Shown here: piece after piece, positions 22,860 through 32,942 of the stretch
Numbering within the stretch: position 1 is the first letter of the stretch
Layout of the letters: each line of letters opens with the position of its first letter
Assembly: GCA_028753945.1 (NCBI GenBank)
Contig: JAPNXP010000014.1
Location: forward strand, 4,526,001-4,590,000
From: Hexactinellida sp. DTS-2022
Lineage: Eukaryota; Porifera; Hexactinellida
Direction of reading: 5' to 3'
DNA: 64,000 bases
Made by a program: the position numbers and the translations under genes
Notes under the pieces: generated by a model
What the model saw: only the letters and a program-made list of their open reading frames with translations
Databases searched by the model: none
Told to the model about the DNA's origin: nothing

Positions 22860-23870
22860 AAAGTTCTGTGCATATCCAACGCGCTTTTCTGCACGCGCAT
22901 CTACCGCCAAAGTCATTTCTACTCTTGAAGCTACATTTTACGAATTCACTGCATGCTTTTGAAGCCACAGGTAAACTGTTCCATACAGGAACCCATGATT
23001 GGGTTTTATCATCAATAGTCCAGCACCGACCTTCTGGAGTAGGTACACGTTGTCCAATTTGCTCACTGGTGCACCATATCCCAGACTGATATGCAACTCG
23101 TTTTGATTGTTGTAGTTGTGCATCCCGGGTAAGCGGTATTCTCTCCATTGTTTTCTCCTGACAAAACATTTCTTTTCTTCCTTCATCCACATACTGCAAA
23201 TTACTTGCTTGCTGAGCATCGAATTCTACTTCTGTATAAGGGTTGAGTGCCATGTAGGTAAAGGCAAATGTCACATCATGATAACAGTTTCAAACCTCCC
23301 ATGCTGACCACTTGCCTCTCCCAAACAATGCAGATGTAGTATCACATCCCGTGAAACAATGGAAAACAGGAAGGGCCAGAGATTTCTCCCTTCCTAGTTC
23401 TTTGTAGATTGCTATGATATGATAGTATGTAAAGTTCTTTCTTGTACCAAAGCTAACCCAAATGTTCACATCTTTGCATATGGTAATCAAGTGGTGTAAC
23501 TTTCCATATCAACTTCGCTCACTATACATTTAGTATAGTTATTGAGAATGGCATCCTGTAAATGGATCAGAAGTCTAGTGTCAGCTTCCCCATGATCACA
23601 TAGCGCCATAGAACGATCACTTCCTCGAAGAATAGCTGTGACACCAGTCGTGATGATTATTTCCTTGCCTTCGGGACAATTTTGTTGGAAAGAAATGCAA
23701 ACAGTTCTTGTTTAATAGTTGGATCACGTAAGAAATCTGTCCAATTTCTTGGAAGCTTATTTCTTACTTGCAACCTTTTTCCGTAACCCTTACCTCTCTT
23801 TTTTCTAGTAGATTCTTTGATGCTCCTGAGGATGTATATCTCCCATACTAATACTATATCAACTCTTTTG
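22860..23870 (-). pseudogene. Transposon-associated protein with cysteine-rich (CXC-like) C-terminus
   Basis: In minus-strand order: RGKGYGKRLQVRNKLPRNWT and DFLRDPTIKQELFAFLS (about 23830-23690); HGEADTRLLIHLQDA (about 23600-23550); LPVFHCFTGCDTTSALFGRG (about 23380-23310); TFAFTYMALNPYTEVEF; CWTIDDKTQSWVPVWNSLP; and a C-terminal C-rich stretch (CSFKSRNDFGGRCACRKARW, then CTELCSCNCEK). The combination GCDTTSxFxGRGK-W plus a CRCxKxxxxCTxLCxC tail is familiar from uncharacterised invertebrate transposon proteins. Frameshifts and stops separate the segments, so it is inactive. No biochemical function is assigned. Confidence 0.6.
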
Positions 23871-23903
23871 GTGTTTGATAGTTGGTTAATGATGTATGGG
23901 ACA

Positions 23904-24190
23904 CATAGGCGTCAAGTTTTGGAAAATATAATCAAAGATGGGGGGCCACTTGGGGGGTCCGGGGGGCCACCGGAGGTTTACTAAATATTTCCAGATTTGT
24001 TTCTTCAGAAACTAAATCTGGATATATTGAGTAAACAAACGTGATTCTCATCCTCTATCATCCCTTGGTCGATCAAAATGACCACTTTCATATAAAATAT
24101 AAATCAGCCGACAGGCCCGATGGTCCCCCCCCCCCGAATTAAAATCATGGGGGGCCGCCCCCCCCCAAAACCCCAAACTTGGCGCCTATG
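23904..24190. mobile_element. hAT-type MITE (CATAGGCGTCAAG ends)
   Basis: 287 bp. Left end CATAGGCGTCAAGTTTTGG, right end CCAAACTTGGCGCCTATG, 8-bp duplication ATGGGACA at 23896-23903 and 24191-24198. C-rich and G-rich tracts adjoin the ends. It is nested in the long-TIR transposon. Confidence 0.85.
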
Positions 24191-24848
24191 ATGGGACAAA
24201 TACTTGATTAGCATAAAGTCCGCTTTATTTTATTTGGGCTACAAAATTGAAACAAAGGGACATGATAGATAAATTTATGGCGTATCCACTTTTCATTCTT
24301 AAGCTAGCTAATCATTAAGCACTAAATGTAATATAACTTTTCAAGTGATATTTATTCCAATCTGGAAATAATATATTCGTAATCAGCATGGAATTTCCGT
24401 TAATCAGAGGGGTCACATGACCATATTCAGATTAAAAAGTTTCCTTGACAACGGTGGAATGTTGAACATTCCATTCTCAAATTATAGCAACCCTACCAAG
24501 TGACCCATCTTTCGACAGCGCACACTGTTCTTGATTACAACTATGCATATAATAACCTTATACGAAGTCATTTGACATGAGTTCGTGAATGCGGACTTTT
24601 GTCCGAATAATATTAAAGTGGTCATTTTGAAAATGCCAGATGGAGGTCATAATGTATCCGGCGGAAGTGGATCCTACCAAAAATCGAGTGCCCAAGCAAT
24701 GGTCTATATGTGGAAGAAATTTGGTGCTTTGGTCCGGGATGTCCACATCCATCAGCTAATCTGCCCTACTAATACAGTATATTTAAAGTAATTTTAAACC
24801 TTCTTGAGTTTAATGCCATTCATTCATTATGTATAGATAATAAATTAT

Positions 24849-24975
24849 AAAATCCAAAATTGCATCCTGTGCCAACGCATATCCCTTTGGAGGCACTACA
24901 TTTGGTGGTTGGGTAACTAGTAGTGCCTCCAAAGGGAAATACTTTCGGCACAGGCTGCAATTTGGGATTTTTTTT
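24849..24975. repeat. ~125-bp palindrome
   Basis: Same hairpin family as 8496-8622: AATCCAAAATTGCATCCTGT ... TTTGGAGGCACTACATTTGG ... inverse arm. The flanks GTAATGCC / TAAACCATTTATC match other palindrome-repeat units in reverse orientation. Confidence 0.8.
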
Positions 24976-25127
24976 CGCCATGTCATGAACGCCTCATGGT
25001 GTTTAGACCCATTTATCAAGTTGTTACGGGACAAAGGAACGATTTATGAGTTTGAAGTTTATTTCTATCTGTAGTAAACTACCAACTATGGGACAACTGT
25101 AGCCTAGTCAGCCGTACTGCTACTAGT

Positions 25128-25177
25128 GGGGTTTCGTTCCATTCCAGGAACTCATCAGGAGGGTGACCCCCGACCCC
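25128..25177 (-). ncRNA. Hammerhead ribozyme A
   Basis: Minus strand: stem III 5' strand GGGGU, cleavage base C, stem I hairpin (GGGGGUCACCCUC, with one G-U pair), the core CUGAUGA, stem II GUUCC-UGGAAU-GGAAC, then the core GAA and ACCCC closing stem III. All invariant core bases are present. Confidence 0.85.
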
Positions 25178-25292
25178 GTGAGTATCCTACAGTTCCCGGC
25201 CAATGCACCAATGTAGTAAACTACCAAACTATGGGACAACTGTAGCCTAGTCAACCAGGATGACTAGTGGGGTTTCGTGACCACCCAGTCAC

Positions 25293-25342
25293 GGGGTCGA
25301 GGGTCACCCTCCTGATGAGTTCCTAGAATGGAACGAAACCCC
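25293..25342 (+). ncRNA. Hammerhead ribozyme B
   Basis: GGGGU-C at 25293-25298 (predicted cleavage after 25298), stem I GAGGG-UCA-CCCUC, the core CUGAUGA, stem II GUUCC-UAGAAU-GGAAC, core GAA, then ACCCC. Stems I and II are capped and stem III is the open one, so the topology is type III. Stem III is only 5 bp. Confidence 0.9.
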
Positions 25343-25635
25343 ACTAGTAGCAGTACGGCTGACTAGGCTACAGTTGTCCCATAGTTGGTAATTTACTACA
25401 TTGGTGCATTGGCCGGGAATTGTAGGATACTGTGGAAGGACTTGCTCTCATCTCTGCCGGGGACAATATCCCTGTGGCGACGGCAGAGGACTCCTAGGCT
25501 ACGAGCCTGCGGTCGTATCGGACCTGAGTCGAGAGGAGTGTAGTATCGGGGCCGGTGCCAAGTGGAGCTAGGTGTATGCCGGCAGGAGCGCACTCGTAGA
25601 GTGTGGCAATAAGGAAGCGTGACCACCTCAGTCAC

Positions 25636-25685
25636 GGGGTCGAGGGTCACCCTCCTGATGAGTTCCTGGAATGGAACGAAGCCCC
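25636..25685 (+). ncRNA. Hammerhead ribozyme C
   Basis: Same layout as B, with predicted cleavage after 25641. The base following GAA is G instead of A, so the closing pair of stem III becomes G-U. This position is normally A, so C may be weaker than B. Confidence 0.85.
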
Positions 25686-25749
25686 ACTAGTCATCCTGGT
25701 TGACTAGGCTACAGTTGTCCCATAGTTGGTAGTTTACTACACTATCTTA

Positions 25750-25896
25750 AACCATATTGAGTTTAATGCACTCAATCATTATCTATCGATAATAAATTCT
25801 ATAAATAGTTAATTATTTTAGCAACGGTGAGTGGAGTTAATTCAACAAATTCATTATTTTATTTTATTTGCTATAATCCATTGTATAGTAGTAATA
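25750..25896. other. Repeat remnant between two insertions
   Basis: Continuation of the host palindrome-repeat unit (ACCATATTGAGTTTAATGCA, TCACCG-like segments) seen also near 15990 and 63670. Confidence 0.45.
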
Positions 25897-26069
25897 CAGT
25901 GGATGCCGGTTATAAGCACTCGTCGGGAACTGCACTTAATGTGCTTATAACCGGCATGTACTTATCACCGACATACATTATACAGGGTATATGGCAACCG
26001 TTTTCCAACATAGTGTGCTTATATCCGATATGTTCTTATAACCGGTGTGCTTCTATCCGACATCTACTG
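25897..26069. mobile_element. Pogo/Tc1-type MITE, second member
   Basis: 173 bp between TA dinucleotides (25895-25896 and 26070-26071). Ends CAGTGGATGCCGGTTATAAG and ...TATCCGACATCTACTG. The uninterrupted counterpart, in inverse orientation near 15395, reads AATTGTAGTATATTAC, which shows an empty site with a single TA. Confidence 0.8.
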
Positions 26070-26867
26070 TACTACAATTAAATAGAAGCCAGCTCGAATT
26101 TCACAGGTTAAATCAATATAATTATCTCAATTTAAACAATAGAGTAAGATTTAACAAGTTTAATCAATATAATTCTTACAAGTTGATACAATATAATTAG
26201 ATTTAACACTTTAAATTTAATAGACGTGTTAGTAAACAAAGGAAATTTACAACTCAATTGTGGCATAAACTAAGCACAATTTGAAAATTCGTGTACTGTG
26301 ACAAGGTGTGGAATTAAATTATCAATCGAATGCATATAAATTGAATATTCGGGAACTATTTATTGTTCCTGTTGTGACATTAAACAGGTGTAAAAATGTG
26401 TCCAAAATAATGTAATAAAAAATCGTGCACCAGGTGCACATCTGTAACCCATGAGACACCTATCATGAAATTTTGGGCTCTTAGTTAAAATCTAAAATTA
26501 CACCTGTTCCGACAGCATGCTCCTTTGAAGGCACTATATTTTGGTGGTTGATGGATTGATAGTGCCTCCAAATGGCATGCTGTCGCCACAGGTGTAATTT
26601 TAGATTATTTTGTCACGTCATCACCACCACGAAAGTGCTAAACCATTTCAGGAAGGTGTTTCGGAAGGCACGACCCTTAGTGAGTTGTTTCAGAGATATT
26701 CAAGTTTCAGAAGAATATAATAGGTGATGAGTCAGCATTTTTTATGTGCGTGTTGGACTGTTGGGTGTTCACCCAACCCCATAGTACCCATTCCAAATAG
26801 ATAATTCACAAAATTGTAAAAACACATTTTTTGACGATGTCATCATCACCTCAAGGTGTCAAGACCC
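26070..26867 (-). repeat. Palindrome-repeat unit in reverse orientation
   Basis: Contains the palindrome at 26487-26607. Read on the minus strand it has the same segment order as the array at 61310 onward (GGGTCTTGACACCTTGAGGT, GTTGGGTGNNCACCCAAC, GCTGAGTCATCACC, palindrome, GTGCACCTGG). It meets a plus-oriented unit head to head around 26868-27600, where the ribozyme-bearing segment is inserted. Confidence 0.65.
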
Positions 26868-27230
26868 AGCTGTAGATAGCTTGGGGTGCACGGCAGTACG
26901 CTGGTAGCCAAGGGACGTACGGGCTAAGGTCTAGGTAGTCGAGGGTTACCCTCCTGATGAGTCCCTGTGATGGGACGAAACCACCACCATCCACGAGTGA
27001 TCCTTGATGGGTGCGAGATCGGCATGACAGGGTACGGCCCGGGTTTCGTAGTCATCCACAGCGATAGAAAACAAACGCTCTACTGGCGCAGATCCCGCTG
27101 GGATGGCGAAGTAAGGATAGCCAAAGTGGTGAGCTCAGGCATGATGTATTGGTTCTGTTTGCAATACTGAAGTGGATCTGAGTCATCTGGGATGTTTGGT
27201 TGAGCAAGGTAATTTTCAATTTGCACTGAG
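26868..27230 (+). other. GC-rich segment led by a hammerhead ribozyme
   Basis: Inserted after TCAAGACCC of the repeat unit. It carries hammerhead D at its 5' part and then about 240 nt of GC-rich sequence (GGGTGCGAGATCGGCATGAC and onward). A 67-codon frame (26967-27170) overlaps it, but no domain is recognised and there is no basis to call it a gene. It may be a single unit of a second, diverged retrozyme family. Confidence 0.5.
26934..26985 (+). ncRNA. Hammerhead ribozyme D (diverged)
   Basis: GGUAGU-C (predicted cleavage after 26940), stem I GAGGG-UUA-CCCUC, the core CUGAUGA, stem II GUCCC-UGUGAU-GGGAC, core GAA, then ACCACC. Relative to A-C, stem II has changed a U-A pair to C-G, a compensatory substitution. 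Stem III has changed on both strands and keeps pairing apart from one A-C mismatch. Confidence 0.85.
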
Positions 27231-27237
27231 GTTAGAG

Positions 27238-27559
27238 CCGTGGTTCCCAACCTTTTCCAAAAAAAGTCAGGATATTACCCCCTATTGCCCCTAAGCTATA
27301 TTTTTGCTAAAATTCCCCCCAGCACTTCAATGTAGAATTTTGGTATGGAAATAACTGAAAAACTAAGTAAAATATAAATAATACTGTCAATGAGAACTGT
27401 CAATATAATCAATGCAAGGTATTATTAATTACTTAGTGATTAAATCATTCAGTGAGACAAAGTAATCCAGAAAATTTCATTAATACAGTATATCTAAGTA
27501 TACCTATGTGGAATTCCTCCCCAAGGATGGCCAAATTCCTCTCAGGTTGGGAACCACTG
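27238..27559. mobile_element. hAT-type MITE (TGGTTCCCAACC ends)
   Basis: 322 bp. Left end CCGTGGTTCCCAACC, right end GGTTGGGAACCACTG. The flanking 8-mers GGTTAGAG and GGCTAGAG differ at one base and are a plausible aged duplication. The ends match the widespread hAT pattern CAGTGGTTCCCAACCT. Non-coding. Confidence 0.8.
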
Positions 27560-28860
27560 GGCTAGAGATATATTGTTACTGTGCCGACTATACTATAGTA
27601 TAGTGGCCCAGTATTGGTCTTAGTGCTTTGGTTAGTTATTATTATTTATCCGTAGCCACTCCACAGAACAGAGTTTTACTAACTAAGAGCCCAAATTTTC
27701 AGGATATGTGTCTCATGGGTTACAGATGTGCACCTGGGGTCACGATTTTTTATAACACTTTTTTGGACACATTTTTACACCTGTTTAATGTTAGAAAAAG
27801 CACAATAAATAGTGCGAGAATATTAAATTTATATGCATTCGATAGAGAATCTAATTCTACACCTTTTCACAGTGCACGAATTTTTAAATTGGGTTCCATT
27901 TGTGCCACAATTGAGTTGCAAGTTTCCTTTGTTTACTAACACTTCAGTTCAATTGAAAGTGTTAAATCTAATACTATTGTTTCAACTTGTAATAATTATA
28001 TTGATTCCACTTGCGAGATCGAGTAGGCTTCTATTTTCTAATTGAAAACTAAGATTATATATTTCATAACAACGACAGATTATGTGATTATATTTATTTC
28101 TGCTTAGAATATTCTTGCACAATGGATACATGACATATTTAATTCTAATTAATTCGCTTTGTGTTTAACTTATAGAGACGGTTCCAATTAGATTATTGGG
28201 GTTATCAAGTGAGCTGAATTCAAATATGATAGTGAAATTTAATTTAAATTAATAATAATTGCAAATAATTGAACTTCATTTATTTTGCTGTACATAATAA
28301 TGGTGTTAAATTACTAATAAATTAATAATTATTTATACTAATTAATTAAATATCAAAAATCTCAGAGATTATACGAGATAGAAACAAACTTCCAATTTAT
28401 CAATTGATCCTTATGCCAAGTAACACCTCTACAAATGGGTCTTGACACCTTAAAGTGATGATGAAATCGTCAAAAAAATGTATTTTTACAATTTTTTGAA
28501 TAAAATAATTCGCATTGGTTAGTTGGAGTTGGGTGTAAACCCAACACCCACTTAAAAAATGCTGAGTCATTACAGATTATATTCTACTGAAACTTGAATA
28601 TCTCTCAAATGAAGTGAGCAAAATGGAAACTTCCACCACTCTAAGGGTCGTTGCCTTCTGAAACACCTTTCTGAAATAAAATAACACCTTCAAAGTGATG
28701 ATGACTTGGCGGAAAAAAATCCAAAATTGCAGCCTGTGCCGACAGCATGTTCCTTTGGAGGCACTATCAATAAAACACCACCAAAATATAGTGCCACCAA
28801 AGGAACATGCTATCGGCACAGGCTGCAATTTTGGATTTTTTTAATATTGTTCTACAGGGG
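27560..28860 (+). repeat. Complete palindrome-repeat unit
   Basis: Begins with CCGACTATACTATAGTATAG (also at about 62975 and 63040). It runs through CCACAGAACAGAGTTTTACT, TTCAACTTGTAATAATTATA, the start block TTATCAATTGATCCTTATGCC (about 28396), GTTGGGTGTAAACCCAAC and ends in the palindrome at 28713-28842. No gene; the short frames are incidental. Confidence 0.7.
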
Positions 28861-28869
28861 TTTCACTCA

Positions 28870-30504
28870 TTAATCTAAAAAGCTTGCATCTTTTCTTTGG
28901 AGGTCATACCGAATTAGGTTATGTGGTAACTTGACTTTCATCTACTTGGACTTGCGTATTTAATTCAGAAACTTTCTTAGATAGCAGCTCTTTTATTTGG
29001 TTGGCCTCACTATTGTAGCACCAGTCAAGTTTCCATCTCGGATATAATGCAGCAGACTGTTGAAAATTATATTTTTATTCTTCATATTTAACCAATCGCC
29101 TATAATAGATGATATTAGTGTAGTAACCATCTTTGACTATATTTTTTGGACAATTCTTTCAGCTCAGCTCTGAGTCCATGGATACAAGGAATCACCAAAC
29201 TGGATGTTACGAACTTCTGAGCTTGACATTGCATAGTAGCTAGCTCAAATGGCGTTAGAACCGCCGTTATCTCACTAATTACTTTCATTTTATATCTTGT
29301 TAACTTAGCTGAATAATTAAGTTGCTCAATTATGGCGGGATCTGCATCCAAAAGTGATTTGAGCATCTTAATCGTACTGTTCCATCTTGTGTAATTTTTT
29401 TCCTGAAGTTTATGACCACCTTCTAAGAGAGAAGTAGCTTGGCAGGAGTTACGAACATAGCTAACAATCTTAGATACTTTGTTGATTATTGACGATACAG
29501 CGCCAATTTGTTTGATTCCATTATGTATACCACTAACTGTAGAGTGTGTATGAAACATGAGATATTATTAGGCAGATAATCCATCACATCTTGTGAATCG
29601 ACAGGCATGTACAGTGTACACATCCCATCTTCATTACCATTTTCATCACTACTACTGTCTCCGCTGTCCGCTTCCACCCCTGGAAACTTGACAAATGTCT
29701 TGAGCATATTAGCAGCATTGTCTGTGATGATATATCCAACCTTACCATCTAAATTGAACTGTTCGATGATGTCCTGATAATTGGATAACACATTCTCTGC
29801 AGTATATAGTCCTATTTGTCCATATACCTACTGTGAGGCAGATTGTTTGGATTTAGAAAGTCGTTTACAGATGTTGATGTGAAGCTTTGAAGTTTTCGCG
29901 GGGAGGATCTTGGTACTCAAATATTTGTGAGAAGGAATATTGTAAGCAGGCTGAGCTTTCTTCATTAGTGCACAAAAATCAGGGTTCTCTACCTCGCAGA
30001 GTGGCTTCAAAGAATTACAGATATATTTAACTAAGTAGTCTGTCATTTCTATTTGGTTGGGATTTGTTGCCTTCCATAAAACTGGTGTTCCACTAACAGT
30101 CATAAAGTTAGTTATAGGCCTTATCTGGATACAGTTGAATTAGTGTTGAGCTATGTTCTATGTGTATTTCTGGATGATGTCGCTAAGAGAAAGAGAGATT
30201 GGGATAACGTTGTATAACCAAAATTCTTAAAGTGTATTTTTCTTAATCTTACCTTCATGTGCGTGTGAAAGTAGAATGTTGCTGCATAGGAACCTGAGAC
30301 TGGTTTCTTACAGTCATTACAATTAATATTGAACTGACCGGAAATATTATCAGCAGGTTCATCGAAGTGTTTGAATATCGGAGGAGTCATTTCACAAGAT
30401 TGAGTAAGTAGATGGCCTAGTACTACTGAATGCTCAATATACACGTATACGTATATACCCTCATGATAACAAAGAGAAGCCATTTGTTCATGTAAAATCA
30501 ACAC
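28870..30504 (-). pseudogene. hAT transposase (BED finger, ZBED-like), decayed
   Basis: Minus strand, in order: a BED-type zinc finger (NCNDCKKPVSGSYAATFYFH, then THMK; about 30340-30260); a linker domain (PNQIEMTDYLVKYICNSLKP, about 30060-30000); the first part of the RNase-H fold (GYIITDNAANMLKTF, about 29740); CFIHTLQLVV (about 29550); the helical region with WNSTIKMLKSLLDADPAIIEQ (about 29370); and remnants of the C-terminal dimerisation domain (AALYPRWKLDW, about 29050-29000). Frameshifts separate the pieces, so it is inactive. No TIRs were located. Confidence 0.75.
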
Positions 30505-30639
30505 CTTACTAGAAGTCTAGCAAAAATGTCAAGCCTAAGCCATAACTGATGTCTAATAAATTAAATAATATTATAAATAACGAACACTAGAAAACGTATA
30601 ATCGACAATTTTTCGGTCTACTTTTAAGAACAAATTATT

Positions 30640-31015
30640 TCAATAAAAATTGTCAATATGGATTCGTGCTTTTCAATTACAATTACAATTATAGGGATTT
30701 GTGTTTTACAATTACAATTATAGGGATTTGTGTTTTTCAATTACAAAACTGTAATTGTAAAACACAAATCCCTATAATTGTAATTGTAATTAATTACATC
30801 AAATTAATCAATGTAATTAATTATGTAATTAATATAATTAATTAATGTAATTAATCAAAATGTAATTAATTACATCAAATTAAAATTGATAACGTTTTCG
30901 ACATTAAAATTAATTACGTTTTCGACATAGTATTTGTAGTTGTAATTTTACAACTAGAATTACTATGTCGAAAACGTAATTAATTTTAATTGAATAATTA
31001 CAATTATAATTGAAC
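30640..31015. repeat. AT-rich inverted repeats
   Basis: Two nested mirror structures: AATTACAATTATAGGGATTT ...GTGTTTTACAATTAC with its inverse at 30745-30790, and ATTACGTTTTCGACATAGTA (about 30910) with its inverse at about 30963-30985. Low-complexity TAATTACA units lie between. Probably a small foldback element. Confidence 0.6.
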
Positions 31016-32700
31016 CCAACCCTGCTGCGCACCAAAATTAATTACAATTTAACGCACGCATCTAACATTTTTCCTTAAAAGCATGCGCCCCTGGGTGCGC
31101 GCCGCGAAGGCCTGCTATGGTCCCAATTTAACAACTTACATAGGGTGTGTATTAAGTTGAGTTTGCTTATTATTAAGTTTCTCTACTATTAACTCAATTT
31201 TGGTCCCTTGATAAAAGTTCCTGACTGTAGTAGATTAGATCAAGAGTTCTTATATTCTGCTTACTTCTCAAATTACATTCATTAAACAAGTAAAACAACA
31301 TTACATGGACACCACAAATGCACGAAATGCACGAGTCTTCTTACAGATTTGCTGTAGAAATTACTGAAAAGTGCTCCCTGAATAATTATGGCATGCTGAC
31401 AATAAATTTATAAGAGTAAGGATGTTTTAATAAATTCGAAAGCTTAAATTTGCTTAAGCATAAAATTTCTTAAAAAATATTATAAATACAGTACTACATA
31501 TATTTATTTTCAATTGTATTAGAATTTAATACTAAATTTTGATATCAGTCATATATAATTCATGACACATTATCAATATTATGTACCCTATTCTGTCTAT
31601 TGACACTATCTGTATTAGTGTATTATGTACGGAGGAGATATAGAGATATAAAGAGTCTCGCAAGAACTGCTTTATAAGGACACTTATAAGAACCATGGCA
31701 AGAATCTCAGGTTAAAGTGTATTATCCATAATTTTGTTATTATCATTCTAATGTTGGAATTTTCCGAAGTATAGGCCTTTAACTCTCGTCAATTCCTCCC
31801 TGGTTCGTGTATCTTTCAAATGAAGGCACAGGCTAGGCATGTTATAAGTCCAATATAATATAGAAAACTTTAAGGAGAAATTATATAACTTCGCCAGTAT
31901 TTTCACTTCACCCGCAACATACTCGTTTGTGCCTGTACTGTGCCTTATTAATGAATTTCTTTTGGTTGGCAGATAGCAAATATGAATACAAATATACTAT
32001 CATTAGATGGACATTGTCATAGTGTTAAGAACGTTTCTGATTCTGTTGAGCAACTGCATTATTATAAATCTCACAAATAATTTTAAAATTGTATAAATAA
32101 TACTTTGCGCATTGTCCATGAAATCTCTCATTATTCTTGACTCTACATACAGTATGTATATTATCCAGAAGATTCTACTTACATCTCAAAAGTAGAGAAA
32201 CAGAAATTCGTCTATTTTACTTCGATAAGAAAGTATATCTCGATAATAAGTTATATACCTCCGTGTCCATTTTAAGATTGCAACCATTTTAAAAGGGATT
32301 GCATTGTTCTCTACACTTTAGAGTTATCTAGTAACTTAGTTGAAATACCGCTGGAGATAATTCCCCTATTAAAACACAGTTTTGCTCCAAAACCCACCTT
32401 CATTGGCTTTGCAACAAATTATTTTTAACCATTCATTTCTTTATTAATAAAATCCTTCATCCAATTAGATATGTTTGCATAACTATGTTTATTTCAACTA
32501 TTTGTATATATCTTTATTGTTGTTGTTTACAAGTCCTACAGTGCATACAGAAGTTAGCAAAATTTAAGATTACATAAAGCCTCTTGTCAAGTGGTATCAT
32601 GATCCATTATATAACATCCGCTATCATCGCTATGCTAATTTGCATAGTTAAGTAAATGTACAGTGTTGTTGGTGTTGATGTTTTAGAAAGTTTTCCTTAA
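31016..32700. other. Intergenic, nothing recognised
   Basis: AT-rich, with no coding or repeat signature that I can support on either strand. Confidence 0.5.
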
Positions 32701-32704
32701 CTAC

Positions 32705-32767
32705 ACTATTCCCCATGGCCTCCTGAGCTTATCATTCCTGAATTGTGTCACAAACTCTCCCTTAAAT
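32705..32767 (-). pseudogene. Short NHL gene fragment
   Basis: About 60 bp closely match 287-346 of the NHL pseudogene (minus strand: KGEFVTQ-RNDKLRRPWG-type reading). The flanking sequence is unrelated. It is a small dispersed piece of the NHL gene family. Confidence 0.6.
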
Positions 32768-32942
32768 AACGCTATTTGGACACGACTGCACGGCTGTCGT
32801 ATAAGGTCCGGCCGGACCAGTTACGGCGTGACATAACTAATCAAAATATGCATAAAGGGGGAATAGATAATGTAAATGCATTAATCAAGTCAAGTATAAC
32901 AATGAAATAGATATACAAATATCATTATTTGTAACGTGTGGA

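Larger units (their letters stand above)
22476..24753 (-). mobile_element. Long-TIR transposon with a CXC-motif protein gene
   Basis: The right arm (about 24300-24753) is the inverse of the left-arm sequence starting at 22476; the full arm is ~470 bp and ends ATGGATGTGGACATCCC. The left arm here lacks its outer ~180 bp, which is found at 8870-9050 on the far side of MULE copy 1. A decayed gene lies inside on the minus strand, together with a nested MITE (23904-24190). The superfamily is not recognised. Confidence 0.7.
25071..25741. mobile_element. Retrozyme-like element with three hammerhead ribozymes
   Basis: 671 bp flanked by CTATCT (25065-25070 and 25742-25747) and inserted in a palindrome-repeat unit. 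The plus-strand part holds two direct hammerhead motifs (B and C) whose predicted cleavage sites (after 25298 and after 25641) are 343 nt apart. The left part (25071 to about 25267) is an inverted, internally deleted unit with hammerhead A. Conserved ends read GTAGTAAACTACC. The ~200-nt body (25430-25630) is clearly GC-richer than its surroundings and non-coding. Direct repeats of a ribozyme around a short non-coding body are the hallmark of retrozymes, which are replicated through circular RNA. The family assignment is an inference. Confidence 0.75.

Noticed and set aside
25071-25741. A CRISPR-like or tandem-duplication explanation for the repeated blocks
   Set aside because: Eukaryotic context, only three copies, one inverted, and each repeat block coincides with a complete hammerhead fold.
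27000-27170. 67-codon frame after hammerhead D as a possible protein gene
   Set aside because: No recognised domain, it overlaps a structured RNA, and the ribozyme element explains the sequence better.
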